IMG/VR virus record: IMGVR_UViG_3300030385_000985
Span: 1-29,168 of that record
Strand: one strand, 5' to 3'
DNA from: a virus
Length of the DNA: 29,168 bases
Position numbers and translations under genes: made by a program. Below, piece after piece: positions 12,774 through 20,777 of the stretch; the first letter of the stretch is position 1; each line of letters begins with the position of its first letter. The notes under the pieces were generated by a model that was not told the DNA's origin, did no database searches, and saw nothing but the letters and a program-made list of their open reading frames with translations.

Positions 12774-14639
12774 TCAGACGATGATGATTTCGTTGTCGCC
12801 AGACCACTGGCCTATCGCCTGGGGACCGGCGATGACGCGGATGCGAATCTGATAAGCCCCGACCGCCACGGTGCCGCTCTCGGCGCTGTCGCGCGTTTCG
12901 GCGACAGTCATTGCCGTGTACTCGCTACCCGCACCGGCGCGATACTCGACCTCGTAGGATCGGTTGAGCGCTTGGCTCGGTGTCCAGTCTGCGCGGATGG
13001 CCGGGCCGGCAATCTGCGACAGGGTGATCTCTGGCGGCTCAAGACTAAGATCGGGCGACGTGTCAGGCGGGACAGATGTCGATGTGCCCTCTTCCGCCGT
13101 CGTCCAGTTGTAGGCAGCGGCGTTCGCAGAGCGAAGTGACAGGCGCACGCCGCTGAAGTCTGGCAGCAGCTCCGGGCCACCCTCGACCCAATACGGCCCG
13201 TTGATGTTCAGCTCGGGCCAGTTCAGCGTGATGACGCGCTCGCCGATGACGTTGAGGCCGACCAGATTGGTGACGACCTCGCCGACCCAATCGCTGTTCT
13301 CTCTCGCCATGCGGATCTTCGCGAGGCGGCGCGCCTGGCTATGCGAAGGGATCTGGACGAGATCCGCCGGGACCGTGACGAGCTGCCCGGTCGCGGCAAT
13401 GTCATCCACGTCCTGCCAAGGCGTGCCCTCGTTCTCCACATAGTCGAGCTGCGGGTCCAGATACTGGATCGACAGTTCGTTGAACCGCGACATCGCATCC
13501 GGTGGCGCGAAGTTCGTTTCGAGGACATGCCCCTGATCCGCGTCGATCGTGACAGTCGGCGCCACCCACTTGCCGCCGCGGATCGCCTGCTTGCCATCCT
13601 GTCGCGGGTAAAGCTGTGCGTCGCAGGATTCCAGAAGACGCGCCAGAATGTCCTTGCGGGGATCGGTCATCGCAACCGAAGTTGCGATCCGATAGCGACG
13701 CTCAGTCCCGCCGGCTGCCAGAGGGACAGCTTCATCGCATGTGTTCGCCAAGGTGATAAAGCTCGGCAGGTGCATCTTCGCGATGGGCCGGTCGTAGCCG
13801 TCCTCATGCGTGAGATAGTCGAGAATGACGAGCGCGGGATTGTCGCTCCATTCCCACGTCGCCTTGTTGTTTTGCCTGTGAGCACCGCTGCCGCCGGCTA
13901 CCGTGGAATCCTTGCGCGGGTCGTAGAGCTTGGCCCCTCGCAAGAGAGCCGACACCTGCGGCTCACCGCTCGGATAATGCGACTGGAACTCGTCGTCAGG
14001 CCCGGTCCTGAAATAGGCGACGATATAGGCGGTGCCCCGGAGCCGGTGGTTTGCGGTCCATTCGGAGAACGTCCCTGTCAGGAAGCCGTCTGCCCCTTGA
14101 TCATCCGTGCCCACATGAAGTGCAATACGCGCCAAGGGGTTGGAGCCGTTGGCATATGGCGCGGTCTGAACCCAACCGGCACCATCGATCGCCATAGCGT
14201 TGTCGTTCAGGTAGATCTGCTCGAACCCGTCGATCTCGCGAGACGACAACATGACGGCCTTGTAAAGAGCCCCGCCCCGGCTCTCGTAGAAAGCCAGCGA
14301 TCCACTCGTCTTGACCCGGCCATAATGCCAGATCCGAGGTGGGATCGACTGCCGGGCCTCCACCTGACCGTCGCTTGGCTTTGGCTGCGAAGGGCGGTTC
14401 AGCAGCGAGGCAATGTAGGAAGCACCGAGGCCGAGCGCGATCGTGCCAACGGTCGAGGCAATCGAGCCAAGCACGCCCACGCCGATGATGGCATTGCCGA
14501 CCGCGATCGGGGCACCGGCAGCGACCAGTGCCGATGCGATCGGGAAGAATACCGGCGCCGCCTTCGCCGGGATAGCGACAAAGGTCAGCGACGCCAGGAC
14601 CGTCGAGACGGTCAGCGCAGCGCGAACGGATCGCAGCAT
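12774..14639 (-). CDS. tail tip / central hub protein (J-like)
   Basis: 621 residues. The start is a hydrophobic, signal-like segment (MLRSVRAALTVSTVLASLTF ... AKAAP) followed by a Gly/Ala-rich hydrophobic stretch to about residue 80 (VGTIALGLGASYIASLL), often seen at the start of lambda J-type tip proteins. The middle (SIPPRIWHYGRVKTSG, later YDRPIAKMHLP and ARRLAKIRMAREN) matches the tip-attachment/phage-tail_3 pattern of siphovirus hubs. The C-terminal 100 residues look like a fibronectin type III domain (ITLSQIAGPAIRADWTPSQ ... YEVEYRAG). It should form the distal hub that penetrates the envelope. It directly follows the NlpC-like gene, the GTA order of gp14-gp15. Confidence 0.8.
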   Translation of the reverse strand: MLRSVRAALTVSTVLASLTFVAIPAKAAPVFFPIASALVAAGAPIAVGNAIIGVGVLGSIASTVGTIALGLGASYIASLLNRPSQPKPSDGQVEARQSIPPRIWHYGRVKTSGSLAFYESRGGALYKAVMLSSREIDGFEQIYLNDNAMAIDGAGWVQTAPYANGSNPLARIALHVGTDDQGADGFLTGTFSEWTANHRLRGTAYIVAYFRTGPDDEFQSHYPSGEPQVSALLRGAKLYDPRKDSTVAGGSGAHRQNNKATWEWSDNPALVILDYLTHEDGYDRPIAKMHLPSFITLANTCDEAVPLAAGGTERRYRIATSVAMTDPRKDILARLLESCDAQLYPRQDGKQAIRGGKWVAPTVTIDADQGHVLETNFAPPDAMSRFNELSIQYLDPQLDYVENEGTPWQDVDDIAATGQLVTVPADLVQIPSHSQARRLAKIRMARENSDWVGEVVTNLVGLNVIGERVITLNWPELNINGPYWVEGGPELLPDFSGVRLSLRSANAAAYNWTTAEEGTSTSVPPDTSPDLSLEPPEITLSQIAGPAIRADWTPSQALNRSYEVEYRAGAGSEYTAMTVAETRDSAESGTVAVGAYQIRIRVIAGPQAIGQWSGDNEIIIV

Positions 14640-15029
14640 TCAAACTCTCCAAGCTGCGAGGATCGGCACCCGCCGAAAGCGAAGACCGCCCGGCCCGATG
14701 CATGCGGTGAAGTCGCCGGTCACGATGGCGCCTAGCTCGCCCTCTGGGGCGTCCACGAGCGCGATATCACCGCGGCTGGCGGCATTGGTGCGCCGGATGC
14801 CCAACGGCGCCACAGCGGCTCCTATGAGCGCTTCCCGCGATCCGTGCTCCGCGATGATCCGATAGGCCGCGATCTGCGTGGCGTAGCGGCTGCGAAACTG
14901 CGCCGCCGGATTGACGCCATGGCGAACCGCGACCCACTCGCCGAGCCATGACAGGCAGTCGGCACCGTCACCCGCCCATGAAAAAGGCCGCCCAGCGGCG
15001 GCCTTCAGGAACGTCGATAGATCGTCCAT
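14640..15029 (-). CDS. NlpC/P60-like (DUF6950-type) tail protein
   Basis: 129 residues from the ATG at 15029 (MDDLSTFLKAA), located just after the stop of the preceding gene; the longer open frame overlaps that gene. GRPFSWAGDGADCLSWLGEW has the Asp-Cys pair of NlpC/P60-related tail peptidases, and GDIALVD ... ILAAWRV at the end is typical of the DUF6950 branch. That branch often lacks the His of the catalytic dyad, and no obvious partner His follows here, so it may be structural rather than active. A strong terminator-like hairpin is encoded within codons 9-18. Position before the hub gene matches GTA gp14. Confidence 0.7.
   Translation of the reverse strand: MDDLSTFLKAAAGRPFSWAGDGADCLSWLGEWVAVRHGVNPAAQFRSRYATQIAAYRIIAEHGSREALIGAAVAPLGIRRTNAASRGDIALVDAPEGELGAIVTGDFTACIGPGGLRFRRVPILAAWRV
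14981..15005 (-). terminator. intragenic terminator-like hairpin in NlpC-like gene
   Basis: On the - strand AAGGCCGCC-GCTG-GGCGGCCTT (9-bp perfect stem, + 14984-15005) followed directly by TTTC, so five T in a row in all. It meets every sequence criterion of an intrinsic terminator but lies inside a coding frame, near the N-terminus. It could be a coincidence of the K-A-A-A-G-R-P-F coding. Confidence 0.5.
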
Positions 15030-15031
15030 GT

Positions 15032-15598
15032 TCAAAAAACGGGCCAAGCCACTTTCTTCAGTTTCAGCGTCGGGATGAACTGGCACCCAAGATCACCGGG
15101 GAAGCGCGCTTGCTGATCGCGGTCGGACCAATAGGCGAAGGCGGCAAGGTTGCGCGTTGTCCAGATTGTCTCTGCCGTCAGGCTGATGGACCGCTCGGAC
15201 GGGCCTTTGGCGCCATAGCCGATCGTGTCCATGATGAGCTGGCGAACGACCCATTTGCTGCCGAGCGGCTGCATGGTCTCGACATCGAGGAACAGCCCGT
15301 AGATCGTCACGTCGCGCCCGCGCACGCTGTCACCGGAGCGGGCCAGCGTCACGAACTCGGGATCAACACCCGACAGCGCGAACGTCACCTTCTCGGCGTC
15401 GTCGTTCTCGCCGAAGCTGATGGACGAGATCGAGCCGAGTTCGCCGGTCCCGAGCCATTCAAAGCCATCGAGATCGAGGTAGCCGGTGCCGTTCCAGACG
15501 CGGCGAATGCCCTCAGCAAAGTCGAACTCGACGAGGTTGACGAGATGGACGACCCGACCAGCCATCGCTGCCTGCTGGAGAGCGGAAAAGTCTGCCAT
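15032..15598 (-). CDS. tail tip protein (GTA gp13-like position)
   Basis: 188 residues. Sequence such as HLVNLVEFDFAEGIRRVWNG, then WLGTGELGSISSISFGEND, and SLTAETIWTTRNLAAFAYWS resembles baseplate or tail-tip proteins in the DUF2163-like group, which in GTAs and siphoviruses follow the distal tail protein. It is largely beta. Overlap with the gene before is TGATG, and it ends 2 bases before the NlpC-like start. The role as an adaptor between distal tail ring and hub is inferred from gene order; I am more sure it is a tail protein than of the exact family. Confidence 0.65.
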   Translation of the reverse strand: MADFSALQQAAMAGRVVHLVNLVEFDFAEGIRRVWNGTGYLDLDGFEWLGTGELGSISSISFGENDDAEKVTFALSGVDPEFVTLARSGDSVRGRDVTIYGLFLDVETMQPLGSKWVVRQLIMDTIGYGAKGPSERSISLTAETIWTTRNLAAFAYWSDRDQQARFPGDLGCQFIPTLKLKKVAWPVF

Positions 15599-16275
15599 CA
15601 GATGCTCTCTACGAAGTTCAGATCGACGAAGCCCCAGCGCGCCACTTCCAGATCGAGGCGCCCTTCGTCATCGGAAGTCAGGCGCATCTCGCAAGTCGGA
15701 CGTGTGAAGTCGACCGCCTGCCCCATGATGACCGCGTCACGCAGCGGGGGCATGATCGAGAACGTCGTGGCGTTGACGACTGCCGTGATCAGGTGCAGGC
15801 GCCCTGGCGCTGGCGAGAAGTATTGCCCCGCGCGAATGGTAGAGCCCTGGCTGACGGTGATCTGGACCGTTGTAGAGCGCCGAGCCGCTGCCGCCGCGAA
15901 CGTCGCGTTGACCTGACTCTGCGGTGGGATCTCCGGGTCTTCAAACTGCGTGCCGTCAAGTCGCTTGCGGCGGGTAAAGGTCGGGTCGAGCGTGCGCCCG
16001 TAAGCGTCGACCGGCCAGTTGGCCCGAAACCAGTCAAAGGCCGGGACAAGGACCGTGCCTGCCCGTCCGCGTAGCCCGATATGGAACGCACGCCACGCAA
16101 GGATGGCGTCGTCGTTCTTGATGGGGATGCCGGACAGTTGCGCGGCCCAGCGCCCGGCACCCGATGCTACGATCTGTTCCTGCCCATTCGTGGCCGCGCC
16201 GCCGGATCGGCTGACGTTCTGAATGCTGAAGGAGATGTTGCGCGGGTAGATGTCCGCCGGCCAAGCTGTCGCCAT
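15598..16275 (-). CDS. minor / distal tail protein
   Basis: 225 residues from the ATG at 16275 (MATAWPADIYP), which has GGAGGA 9 bases upstream and follows the tape measure stop by 1 base. Features: ISFSIQNVSRSGG near the N-terminus, a central WRAFHIGLRGRAGTVLVPAF, a probable flexible loop at 120-150, and RLTSDDEGRLDLEVARWG near the end. Gene order (tape measure, this gene, tip proteins) points to the distal tail ring protein; the sequence is not a clear DUF2460 member. Confidence 0.65.
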   Translation of the reverse strand: MATAWPADIYPRNISFSIQNVSRSGGAATNGQEQIVASGAGRWAAQLSGIPIKNDDAILAWRAFHIGLRGRAGTVLVPAFDWFRANWPVDAYGRTLDPTFTRRKRLDGTQFEDPEIPPQSQVNATFAAAAARRSTTVQITVSQGSTIRAGQYFSPAPGRLHLITAVVNATTFSIMPPLRDAVIMGQAVDFTRPTCEMRLTSDDEGRLDLEVARWGFVDLNFVESI

Positions 16276-16276
16276 G

Positions 16277-18400
16277 CTATCCGGTCCTCCGCTGGCGATC
16301 TTGCTGGAGTTGAGGGAACTGGCGAGCGGATTGCTGCATCGCCGATTGGCTCGCTGTCTGCGCCTCGCGACGGGAGACGCTGGTAACAAACGGCATCAGG
16401 TTGCCGGAACTGTCTGCATCAACGCCGACCGTTACGTGGATCGAGCCGCCACCGCCTGCGCCGATGTTCTCGTTGGCAATGATCGAGCCGGAACGTCCTG
16501 GCGCGAACAGTTCAGGACCGTTCTCGCCGACGACATACGCCTTACTGCTGGACACCGGGCCGCCGGCAGCACGGAAGCCACCGAACAGCCCGCCCAAGAG
16601 CGAACCAATCAGGCCACCCCCGCCACCGGAGCCGCCACCCATCAGCGCCTGAAAGCCCTGATTGAGCAGCATGTCGCCGAGGCTCGACAGCACGTCCGCG
16701 AGAACGTCCTTCAGCTTCTTGGAACCGTCGATCAGGCCCTTGAAGGAACTGCTGATCGTCTGGCTGATGTTCTGGCCGATCTGGCCCAGAGACGAGAGGC
16801 TGTCCTTGCTGGCGTCGGTCTCCTTGCGAAGCCCCTTCCAAGCGTCGGCAGCCTTCTTGCCTGCCCCGGCCAAGCCACCGCCCTTGCCGCCACCGGAGCC
16901 GCCGCCTGCTTCGCTACCGCCGACCGCCGCGGCAGCCTCTTCCGCAGATCGCGTGAAGCTCTGTGCGGATTCGGTTGCGCTGTCGAAGGACGAGGCAATC
17001 GCGCCCACGTAATCCTTCTGAGCGCCAGCGAACGCCGCAGATGCGGCACCAGCAGCACCAGCCGCCGCGCCTGCATAGGGGTTGGAGACGCCGTCCATGC
17101 TCGGGGGCAGGATGTTGATTGGCGCGTCGAGCATCGGGATCGCGATGCCGGCGTCACGCAGCGTTCCATTGATAGAAGCGATGACGCCGTTGACTTCGGC
17201 GATTGCCGTGCGGCCCATGTTCTGAATGCCGCGCACGAAAGCGTCGGCGGCCTGATACGCGATATCGCCCATGGCGGCAGGGAACTGGCGCCACGTCGCC
17301 ATGATGGCTTCGAACGCACCGACCATCGCGCCGATGATCGCGTTTGCCCCGGCTTTGAAGACGCCGACGACATCGACGCCGATCGCCTGCTTGATCTCGT
17401 CGCGGAAGTGGTAGACCGCCGTGATGGCGACCGTCAGGCCCACGACCAGAGCGCCAAGCGGATTGGCCGCCGCAGCGACCGCCACCGCACGGAGCGCGCC
17501 CACAAGCGCCGTGCCGAGCGCTGTGGCTGCACCGTAGATCGCAGCGATGATCTGTGGGCTGATCATCAGCGCCAGGGAGCCGCCGGCCACCGCTGCATAT
17601 TCGGCGACGGTCGGCAGGTAGGTCAGCATCTCGACTAGGCCGCGCGCCGCGGCGACTAGCGCCTCAGACACGACGACCAGCGCCGGCAGGAGTGCGGAGG
17701 CCAGCGCCGTCGTCACGCCCTGCGCCGCATATCCGATGCGCGAGATATTGTCGTTGAACGCCTCAGCGCGCTTGCCGGTCTCTGCACTGATCGTCAGGCC
17801 AAAGGCGTCGGCCTCGTCGGTCAGTTCCTTGAGCGCCGCCGACCCGCCATTGAGGAATGGGATCATGTCCGCGCCGGAGCGGCCCATCAACTGCATAGCG
17901 AGCGCGGTCTTCTGCGCTCCATCAGGCATGGTGGCGAACTTGTCACCGATCTCGCCCATGATGTCGGTGGCCGACTTCAGGCTGCCGTCCGCACCCTTGA
18001 CGTTGATGCCAAGCTGCTTAAACGCCTTGGCGCCCTCGCCGGTCCCCGCGGCCGCATCCGACATATTGCGGGAAAGCCGCTGCACGCCGGTCTGAAGCTG
18101 GCCCATCGCCACGCCGGACAGATCCGCCGCATACTTCAGGCGCGACAGTTCCTCGATCGGAATGCCGATCTTCGCTGCCGTTTTGCTCAGCTCGTCAGCA
18201 TCATTGATGATGCCGCGGATCGCGACACCGATGCCGGCAATGGCGGCGACCGCCGCAGCCGCAGCCGCAACGAACGCCGTCTTCATCATCTGCCCAACCT
18301 TGGACAGCGTTCCCTGTGCGCCCTGAAGCCCCTTGTCGAAAGCGGCGGAATCCAAACCGAGATTCACGCGGAGCGCGCCGATAACCGCCGATCCAGCCAT
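16277..18400 (-). CDS. tail tape measure protein
   Basis: 707 residues. The N-terminus NLGLDSAAFDKGLQGAQ with the Ala-rich stretch that follows, then ADELSKTAAKIGIPIEELS at about 70, is the standard opening of tape measure proteins. A hydrophobic Ala-rich region lies at 240-340, and the C-terminus has Gly-rich linkers (GGSGGGGGLIGSLLGGLFGG) and a final VGENGPELF motif common in these proteins. It sets tail length and is ejected through the tube; with about 0.15 nm per residue this predicts a tail near 100 nm. The start codon abuts the stop of the upstream HNH gene (TAA-ATG). Confidence 0.92.
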   Translation of the reverse strand: MAGSAVIGALRVNLGLDSAAFDKGLQGAQGTLSKVGQMMKTAFVAAAAAAVAAIAGIGVAIRGIINDADELSKTAAKIGIPIEELSRLKYAADLSGVAMGQLQTGVQRLSRNMSDAAAGTGEGAKAFKQLGINVKGADGSLKSATDIMGEIGDKFATMPDGAQKTALAMQLMGRSGADMIPFLNGGSAALKELTDEADAFGLTISAETGKRAEAFNDNISRIGYAAQGVTTALASALLPALVVVSEALVAAARGLVEMLTYLPTVAEYAAVAGGSLALMISPQIIAAIYGAATALGTALVGALRAVAVAAAANPLGALVVGLTVAITAVYHFRDEIKQAIGVDVVGVFKAGANAIIGAMVGAFEAIMATWRQFPAAMGDIAYQAADAFVRGIQNMGRTAIAEVNGVIASINGTLRDAGIAIPMLDAPINILPPSMDGVSNPYAGAAAGAAGAASAAFAGAQKDYVGAIASSFDSATESAQSFTRSAEEAAAAVGGSEAGGGSGGGKGGGLAGAGKKAADAWKGLRKETDASKDSLSSLGQIGQNISQTISSSFKGLIDGSKKLKDVLADVLSSLGDMLLNQGFQALMGGGSGGGGGLIGSLLGGLFGGFRAAGGPVSSSKAYVVGENGPELFAPGRSGSIIANENIGAGGGGSIHVTVGVDADSSGNLMPFVTSVSRREAQTASQSAMQQSARQFPQLQQDRQRRTG

Positions 18401-19270
18401 TTAGCGGGCTCCTTTGATTAGGTTATCAGACGCCCACAGCGGCTGAAGGTTTGTGTAGTGGCAGGCTTCGGATAACTGCGCCCGATCGGTAAGGTCGAAC
18501 GATGCCAGAGGCGTTTTGTGGTCAAGATGCCATTCCCGGCAACCACCCCAACCCCGTCCCCAGTTCTCCCAAGTCATGCCTTCGAGGAACTGGCTTTCGA
18601 TGTACGCATGAAGCCCTTCAGTCGATATTCCGACCAACTGTGTGACACTGCCGTTTTTCGCTTGACGCTTCAGGGCCTTGTGAACGCGGGAGCGGACAGA
18701 GGCCATTATGCGATACCGAACGTCGGAAGCGCGCCTATCGGCTGCCCGCTGCCTATAGTATGGGCGCATCGCCTCTTTATTCTGTCTGAGCCATTCGCGG
18801 GTCGCCGCGTTGCACTTCTCCCGAAACTCAGGATCAGATTGGCGCTTCTGCCGCTGCCATTCCCGAGACTTCTTGTTCAGTTTCTCGCGAAGGTCGGGAT
18901 CAGTTAGGCGCTGCGCCTTGATCCTTTCGTTCCGGGCAGTCTCTAAAGCTCTCGCCTTGTCTGGGTTTTCAGCTTTCCATCGCTTCGCATCTTCGCGGGC
19001 TTTGGTCTTATCGCGTGCTGCATACCGCCGCTTTTCGAAGTCGCTGCCGGCGCCACGATTACGTTCGTGATTGCGCTTTTCCCAGACAGCAACCTTGTCA
19101 GGATTGGCCGCGCGATAGGCTCGCGTCTGAGCCCTCTGGCACTCACGGCAGAACCGCCGCTGGAGGACTTTTCCCCTGCATCGGTAGTTGTCGAAGTGCG
19201 CGAAAGTTGCGGGCTTCTCAGCGCCGCATTTCGTGCATGTTCGGATTGTGGTATTGGAATCGTCAGCCAT
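18401..19270 (-). CDS. HNH endonuclease with zinc ribbon and basic coiled region
   Basis: 289 residues. Residues 10-50 hold a zinc knuckle pair (CTKCG ... CRECQ). Residues 50-190 are very basic and helical with imperfect repeats (NPDKVAVWEKRN, NPDKARALETAR). The C-terminal 90 residues form an HNH domain: FLEGMTWENWG, WHLDHKTPLASF, YTNLQPLWASDN. This architecture belongs to free-standing phage HNH homing endonucleases. The gene interrupts the tail chaperone-tape measure neighbourhood, which is usually contiguous, so it looks like a mobile insertion. It shares the GMTWEN and DHxTPLASF motifs with the HNH gene near the capsid. Confidence 0.85.
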   Translation of the reverse strand: MADDSNTTIRTCTKCGAEKPATFAHFDNYRCRGKVLQRRFCRECQRAQTRAYRAANPDKVAVWEKRNHERNRGAGSDFEKRRYAARDKTKAREDAKRWKAENPDKARALETARNERIKAQRLTDPDLREKLNKKSREWQRQKRQSDPEFREKCNAATREWLRQNKEAMRPYYRQRAADRRASDVRYRIMASVRSRVHKALKRQAKNGSVTQLVGISTEGLHAYIESQFLEGMTWENWGRGWGGCREWHLDHKTPLASFDLTDRAQLSEACHYTNLQPLWASDNLIKGAR

Positions 19271-19300
19271 TTCGGGCGCCTCAATCGCTCGTTTAGGTCA

Positions 19301-19336
19301 GGGCCGGAGCCGGTGCTGGTAACACCGCTTCGGCCC
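19301..19336 (-). repeat. inverted repeat upstream of HNH gene
   Basis: GGGCCG/CGGCCC (6 bp) and the inner CGGTG/CACCG (5 bp) form an interrupted stem with a 7-base loop. It is not followed by a T run on the - strand, so it is not a classical terminator. It lies about 30 bases upstream of the HNH start, in a roughly 100-base non-coding spacer, and could influence HNH expression. Confidence 0.5.
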
Positions 19337-19372
19337 GTTTGATTCTACCACCTCACCCTTACATCGCAAGCA

Positions 19373-19699
19373 TCATGCCGCTTCCTGCTGGTCAGCGTGA
19401 AGCTTTCCACGCCGGTAGATTGCGCCCATCGCGTAGAGAATGCGATGAGCCAGAAGCTCGTCCATCGGCTGCCATGTGCTGGCCGAGATCAGCGCGATTG
19501 CTTCCGTCGCCGCGACACCGCCACGACCATTCAACTGGTCAAGTGTCTGGCTATGGTTAGTTGCGCTTTGCCGTTCCGAGGCGTCGGTGAACAGTTCCCA
19601 CGGGATCTGCCGGACATGAACGATGCGCTCTCCGCGGCGAATCCTGAGATCAAGATCACTGGAAAGCATGATGCGCATTGTTTTATTCGCCGCCGCCAT
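19373..19699 (-). CDS. hypothetical protein between tail chaperones and tape measure
   Basis: 108 residues. Contains MRIMLSSDLDLRIRRGERIV and a middle SATNHSQTLDQLNGRGGVAA; no family recognised. Its place between the chaperone pair and the tape measure gene (separated from the latter by the HNH gene) suggests a tail assembly or minor tail function. It begins 6 bases after the chaperone T-domain stop. An ATG 7 bases earlier (MSNGGGE) ends after seven codons and was not chosen. Confidence 0.6.
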   Translation of the reverse strand: MAAANKTMRIMLSSDLDLRIRRGERIVHVRQIPWELFTDASERQSATNHSQTLDQLNGRGGVAATEAIALISASTWQPMDELLAHRILYAMGAIYRRGKLHADQQEAA

Positions 19700-19705
19700 T
19701 GCTCA

Positions 19706-20026
19706 TCACCCTTTCCGCCGGCCCGAGAGCCACGACCTGACCACTGCCTCAATCTGTTCGGGCAGCATCTTCTGAGGCCGGGCGGGTTTGTCGCTCGGCA
19801 TCATGTCTTTGAGTTTGGGGAACTTCTTTGCCCGGTAGAGCGCAGCGGTTGTCCAGCCGAGCCATGCCCGGCCTTCCTGTTCCTGCTTCGCCCTGCGGGT
19901 CCGCCCATCGACGACCGCAGAGAACATCCGGGGGGTCTGACGCCAGAAGTCTTCCGGCGGCAGGCCGAACTCCCCCGCCCATGTGCCGTAGAGGCTTAGC
20001 CAGTCCGGCCCTTCCGGCTCTTCGGA
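19706..20026 (-). CDS. tail assembly chaperone T-domain, made by probable -1 frameshift
   Basis: About 106 residues in the frame -1 to the first chaperone gene. It contains DWLSLYGTWAGEFGLPPEDFW, matching the GTA rcc01693-like (Phage_TAC_6) chaperone, then a basic middle and LPEQIEAVVRSWLSG. No ATG, GTG or TTG start occurs before the conserved part; the first Met is after DFWRQTP. The frame is open back to 20152, overlapping the end of the first chaperone gene, so the simplest reading is a fused product made by -1 frameshifting, as in lambda G/GT. No canonical X-XXY-YYZ heptamer was found; CCCT, CCCG and GGGC are the best slip positions. Confidence 0.7.
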   Translation of the reverse strand, partial: SEEPEGPDWLSLYGTWAGEFGLPPEDFWRQTPRMFSAVVDGRTRRAKQEQEGRAWLGWTTAALYRAKKFPKLKDMMPSDKPARPQKMLPEQIEAVVRSWLSGRRKG

Positions 20027-20346
20027 GGGCGGCTGCTGGACGTGCCGACCTCCGTAGCCGGGAATGACGCCTGGAACGCCTTGGCGACAAGCTGTCCGGC
20101 ATCGCCAGCGCCGACCGCCGTGATGATGTCGCCGGCCTCTTCCACGCTCACATCATGGTAGCGCTTCAGGCCGATCTGGAAGACCTTGCGAAATGCCGAC
20201 GCCTTCGCGCCCATCACTTCGCCGAGGTCTTCCATTTTGATGTCGAATTCTTCCTCGATCGCGACGATCGCGTTGAAGTCGAACACCAGCGTGTATTCGG
20301 CGCCGTCCGCCTCGAAGGCGACCTCGCCCTTGATCGAGTTCGCCAT
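19996..20346 (-). CDS. tail assembly chaperone, G-like (GTA gp10-like)
   Basis: 116 residues from the ATG at 20346 (MANSIKGEV), which overlaps the tail tube stop as TAATG. The sequence (EYTLVFDFNAIVAIEEEFDI, then LGEVMGAKASAFRKVFQIGL) is that of the GTA gp10 / Phage_TAC_11 chaperone. It coats or folds the tape measure protein before tail tube polymerisation and is not in the virion. The last 20 codons are Ser/Lys/Arg-rich and lie in the overlap where frameshifting is proposed. Confidence 0.82.
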   Translation of the reverse strand: MANSIKGEVAFEADGAEYTLVFDFNAIVAIEEEFDIKMEDLGEVMGAKASAFRKVFQIGLKRYHDVSVEEAGDIITAVGAGDAGQLVAKAFQASFPATEVGTSSSRPPKSRKGRTG

Positions 20347-20774
20347 TAGGCAGCCGCCGTCCACGTCTCAGCACCCGAAGGCGCAACGGTGATCGTCGCC
20401 GTCATCTTGTCGTCGATGGGGATCGCCTTCGAATAGCTGAGCAGGACAGCATCGAAGCTGACGGTGACGCCATTCGGGAACTCGATGGTGTGGGTGCGGG
20501 TCTCGCCGCTGGTGCGGAGATCGCGCAGGAAGATATCGGTGGCGCTGCCCGGCACCCAGTTGATGGTGAAGCTTGCCTCGCCGGGATCAATCAGGCCAGC
20601 GATGAACTCGCGACGACGATCGGGGCTCTGCATGTGAGTGACATCGACGCGATCGGTCGATTCCTCGCCGGGGGTGATCTCGACCACCTCGCCGATCTCG
20701 ACAAGAGCGCCGGGGCTCTCGCCATCGTCGATCGAATATTTGCTGTTGTAGCCAATCATTGCGTCGGTTGCCAT
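20346..20774 (-). CDS. major tail tube protein
   Basis: 142 residues, usual length for lambda gpV/HK97-type tube proteins. MIGYNSKYSIDDG at the start, the central RREFIAGLIDPGEASFTINW and the final TITVAPSGAETW mark the tube fold. It forms the rings of the non-contractile tail. Clear ribosome binding site (GGAGA). Directly followed by the chaperone gene as in other siphoviruses. Confidence 0.88.
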   Translation of the reverse strand: MATDAMIGYNSKYSIDDGESPGALVEIGEVVEITPGEESTDRVDVTHMQSPDRRREFIAGLIDPGEASFTINWVPGSATDIFLRDLRTSGETRTHTIEFPNGVTVSFDAVLLSYSKAIPIDDKMTATITVAPSGAETWTAAA

Positions 20775-20777
20775 TGG

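Noticed and set aside
13341-14735. 464-codon + strand open frame opposite the hub gene
   Set aside because: It is antisense to a clear tail protein gene; the translation is Arg/His-rich with no family features, as expected for GC-rich shadow frames.
16250-17638. 462-codon + strand open frame opposite the tape measure gene
   Set aside because: Shadow of the tape measure coding sequence; composition is typical of antisense GC-rich DNA and there is no ribosome binding site context.
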